Source: Kosmotogaceae bacterium
Lineage (GTDB): Bacteria; Thermotogota; Thermotogae; Petrotogales; Kosmotogaceae
Direction of reading: 5' to 3'
Length of the DNA stretch: 15,837 bases
Assembly: GCA_003444085.1 (NCBI GenBank)
Contig: DLVL01000050.1
Span: 1-15,837 of the forward strand
Part shown: positions 14,444 to 15,837 of the stretch, piece after piece
How the letters are laid out: each line of letters begins with the position of its first letter
Numbering within the stretch: position 1 is the first letter of the stretch
Translations under genes and position numbers: made by a program
Notes under the pieces: generated by a model
Told to the model about the DNA's origin: nothing
Database searches by the model: none
What the model saw: only the letters and a program-made list of their open reading frames with translations

Positions 14444-15358
14444 TCACCTCTGCTTTCGCGATCCTGCCTCTTCTACTATCCACTGAGTAACGTCTTCAAA
14501 AGTCATCCCCTGGGCCCTGGCAGAAAGAGGCAAATCACTTAGATCTGTCATACCAGGTATGGTGTTTACCTCGAGAAAAAAGAATACTCCGTCTCTGATT
14601 ATGCCATCTATTCGTGCAAGATCTCTGCAACCAAGTTCCGTGAATATCTTCTTGCTCATTGTTTCGAGTTCTTCGAGTGCATCTTTGTTCAGTTCTGCAG
14701 GAGCCGTAAACTCTGTCAACCCGGCAGTGTACTTGGCTTCATAGTCATAGAACCTCTTCTTGGGCCTTATCTCAAGAACCGGAAGGACAACAGGAGTTCC
14801 GTTCTTCGTCAATACTGATACAGTTACCTCGGTACCCCTAACGTACTCTTCAACAAGCACACGATCGTAGGTCTTCAGAGTCCTGGTGATCGCATCTTTC
14901 AGTATCCCGGAGTCGTCACAGATCTCAATCCCAATGCTTGAGCCTTCACTCACAGGTTTCACAACAGCCGGAAAGGATTCCCACGATTCGGCTTGTTCCA
15001 GACTGCTAACAGCTTTCCATGCGGGTAATCTGACCGAGTTTGCCAGGAGTCTGTATGTTGTCTCCTTGTTGAAACAGATTGCACTGGCGTGGGTGTCTGA
15101 ACCGGTGTAGTTGATTCCAAGCAATTCCATGTAACCTTGTACGCAACCATCTTCACCGAATCGTCCGTGTAGCATATTAAAGACCAGATCACATTTTCTG
15201 AGGTCCTCCATATCCCGAATGTTGGAGAGAGTCAGGTCAAAAGGAACCGTCTTGTAGCCAAGGTTCTCAAGCGAGCTGATTATGTTGGCTCCACTCTTTA
15301 GCGATACTGAGCGTTCTCGCGAAATCCCTCCGTAAATAACAGCAACTTCAGTTCCCAT
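14444..15358 (-). CDS. ddl: D-alanine--D-alanine ligase
   Basis: Ddl makes D-Ala-D-Ala with ATP for the peptidoglycan stem peptide. The protein has 304 residues, normal for the DdlB type. Motifs are GGISRERSVSLKSG (10-23), MLHGRFGEDG (62-71) followed by LLGINYTGS, the ATP-grasp stretch VVKPVSEGSSIGI, VLVEEYVRGTEVTV, and near the end FFFLEVNTIPGMT with the metal-binding Glu and Asn. The usual PTS after PGMT reads DLS, which probably does not matter. It overlaps the 3' end of topA by 11 bp and hslV follows after 4 bp, so it sits inside one transcription unit. Confidence 0.97.
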   Translation of the reverse strand: MGTEVAVIYGGISRERSVSLKSGANIISSLENLGYKTVPFDLTLSNIRDMEDLRKCDLVFNMLHGRFGEDGCVQGYMELLGINYTGSDTHASAICFNKETTYRLLANSVRLPAWKAVSSLEQAESWESFPAVVKPVSEGSSIGIEICDDSGILKDAITRTLKTYDRVLVEEYVRGTEVTVSVLTKNGTPVVLPVLEIRPKKRFYDYEAKYTAGLTEFTAPAELNKDALEELETMSKKIFTELGCRDLARIDGIIRDGVFFFLEVNTIPGMTDLSDLPLSARAQGMTFEDVTQWIVEEAGSRKQR

Positions 15359-15837
15359 CTTCTTCCTTTCTCATTGGGAAATCCAGCCTGCAATTCTGAC
15401 AGTGGAGGACTTTACTACCTCCTCGTTTGTACTTGATCGAGAGTACACCCTCGCACTTATCACATCTGTGTTTGGTCGGCTCCCGCCAGAAAAGCTCTCC
15501 ACAATCACTGCACTTGAAGTAAGTCTTGCCCTTCTTACTCCTGAGCCTCTCGATAGCTCCTCCACACTTCGGACAAGGTACATCCAGTCTGAGGTTTCTT
15601 GTGTATTTGCACTTCGGGTAGGCACTGCAGGCAACGAACTCCCCAAAACGCCCTCTCTTCACCATAAGATCTGCACCGCACTTGGGACACTTCTCGTCCA
15701 GGGTAGCGTTAAGATTGAACTCAGACAGTTTATCCTTGAGTTGAATCTCGCCATTCACTGTGGGCAGAGGAAGTGTCATATCAAGGGACTCTCTTCTGTC
15801 ACACTCTGAACACTTGAGGTACCCGCCGTATCTTCCG
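15348..15837 (-). CDS. topA: DNA topoisomerase I, C-terminal zinc-finger part (runs off right edge)
   Basis: The frame is open from the right edge to the stop at 15348, giving about 162 C-terminal residues; the catalytic domains lie outside. YGGYLKCSECDRRESL continues a zinc finger, followed by EKCPKCGADL with CSAYPKCKYTRNL, then CPKCGGAIERL with CSDC, then CDKCEG with CQNC. These tetracysteine fingers and RGRFGEFVACSAYPKCKY are typical of bacterial type IA topoisomerase I, which relaxes negative supercoils and whose fingers contact single-stranded DNA. An internal ATG at 15779 is not a start because homology continues upstream. Its end overlaps ddl by 11 bp. Confidence 0.93.
   Translation of the reverse strand, partial: GRYGGYLKCSECDRRESLDMTLPLPTVNGEIQLKDKLSEFNLNATLDEKCPKCGADLMVKRGRFGEFVACSAYPKCKYTRNLRLDVPCPKCGGAIERLRSKKGKTYFKCSDCGELFWREPTKHRCDKCEGVLSIKYKRGGSKVLHCQNCRLDFPMRKEEDGN

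Noticed and set aside
1..15837. CRISPR array, tRNA/rRNA genes, toxin-antitoxin or phage-defence system
   Set aside because: No regularly spaced repeats, tRNA-like cloverleaf, rRNA motif or defence-gene signature was recognised on either strand.

Overview
The window looks chromosomal and most like the phylum Thermotogota, probably the mesophilic Mesotoga/Kosmotoga branch. This rests on gene style (fba next to ackA, a class II aldolase of about 314 residues, AGA/AGG-rich arginine usage, an HslV with a short propeptide, many GTG/TTG starts) and moderate GC content. I could not run a search, so the lineage is inference.

Left third (1-4857) is a decaying region. An IS1634-like transposase gene runs off the left edge (minus strand). 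Its outer end abuts an OppF/DppF-type ABC ATPase gene that has lost its Walker A end and also carries a frameshift. An intact macro-domain gene follows, then a GHL10/DUF187-type glycosyl-hydrolase-like gene broken by two single-base losses. Next comes a BadF/BadG-type N-acetylhexosamine kinase gene (minus strand) and a serine beta-lactamase/AmiE-like gene (plus strand). These two are joined head to head at about 4324/4325 and both lack their 5' ends, as if one deletion removed the promoter region and both N-termini. The intact anmK gene overlaps the beta-lactamase remnant by ATGA. Together these genes suggest a former locus for muropeptide uptake and peptidoglycan-sugar recycling.

Middle (5970-8103): a 0.4-kb spacer with small stem-loops and no convincing gene, then a GNAT-family protein and panC (pantothenate synthetase) in a two-gene plus-strand unit.

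Right half (8087-15837), all minus strand and apparently healthy. In transcription order it holds topA (3' part, zinc fingers), ddl, hslV, hslU, dprA, then after a likely internal extended -10 promoter fba, ackA and a protein with two cyclic-nucleotide-binding-like domains. Genes are tightly packed, with overlaps topA/ddl 11 bp, TGATG at hslV/hslU and at hslU/dprA, and a 4-nt gap ddl/hslV. This joins DNA topology, cell-wall precursor synthesis, ATP-dependent proteolysis, DNA uptake/recombination and glycolysis/acetate formation in one run.

No RNA genes, CRISPR arrays or defence systems were seen. I found no clear undescribed system. The most informative features are the deletion scar, the concentration of pseudogenes in one pathway, the unusual dual-cNMP-domain protein and the unexplained spacer 5970-6383.
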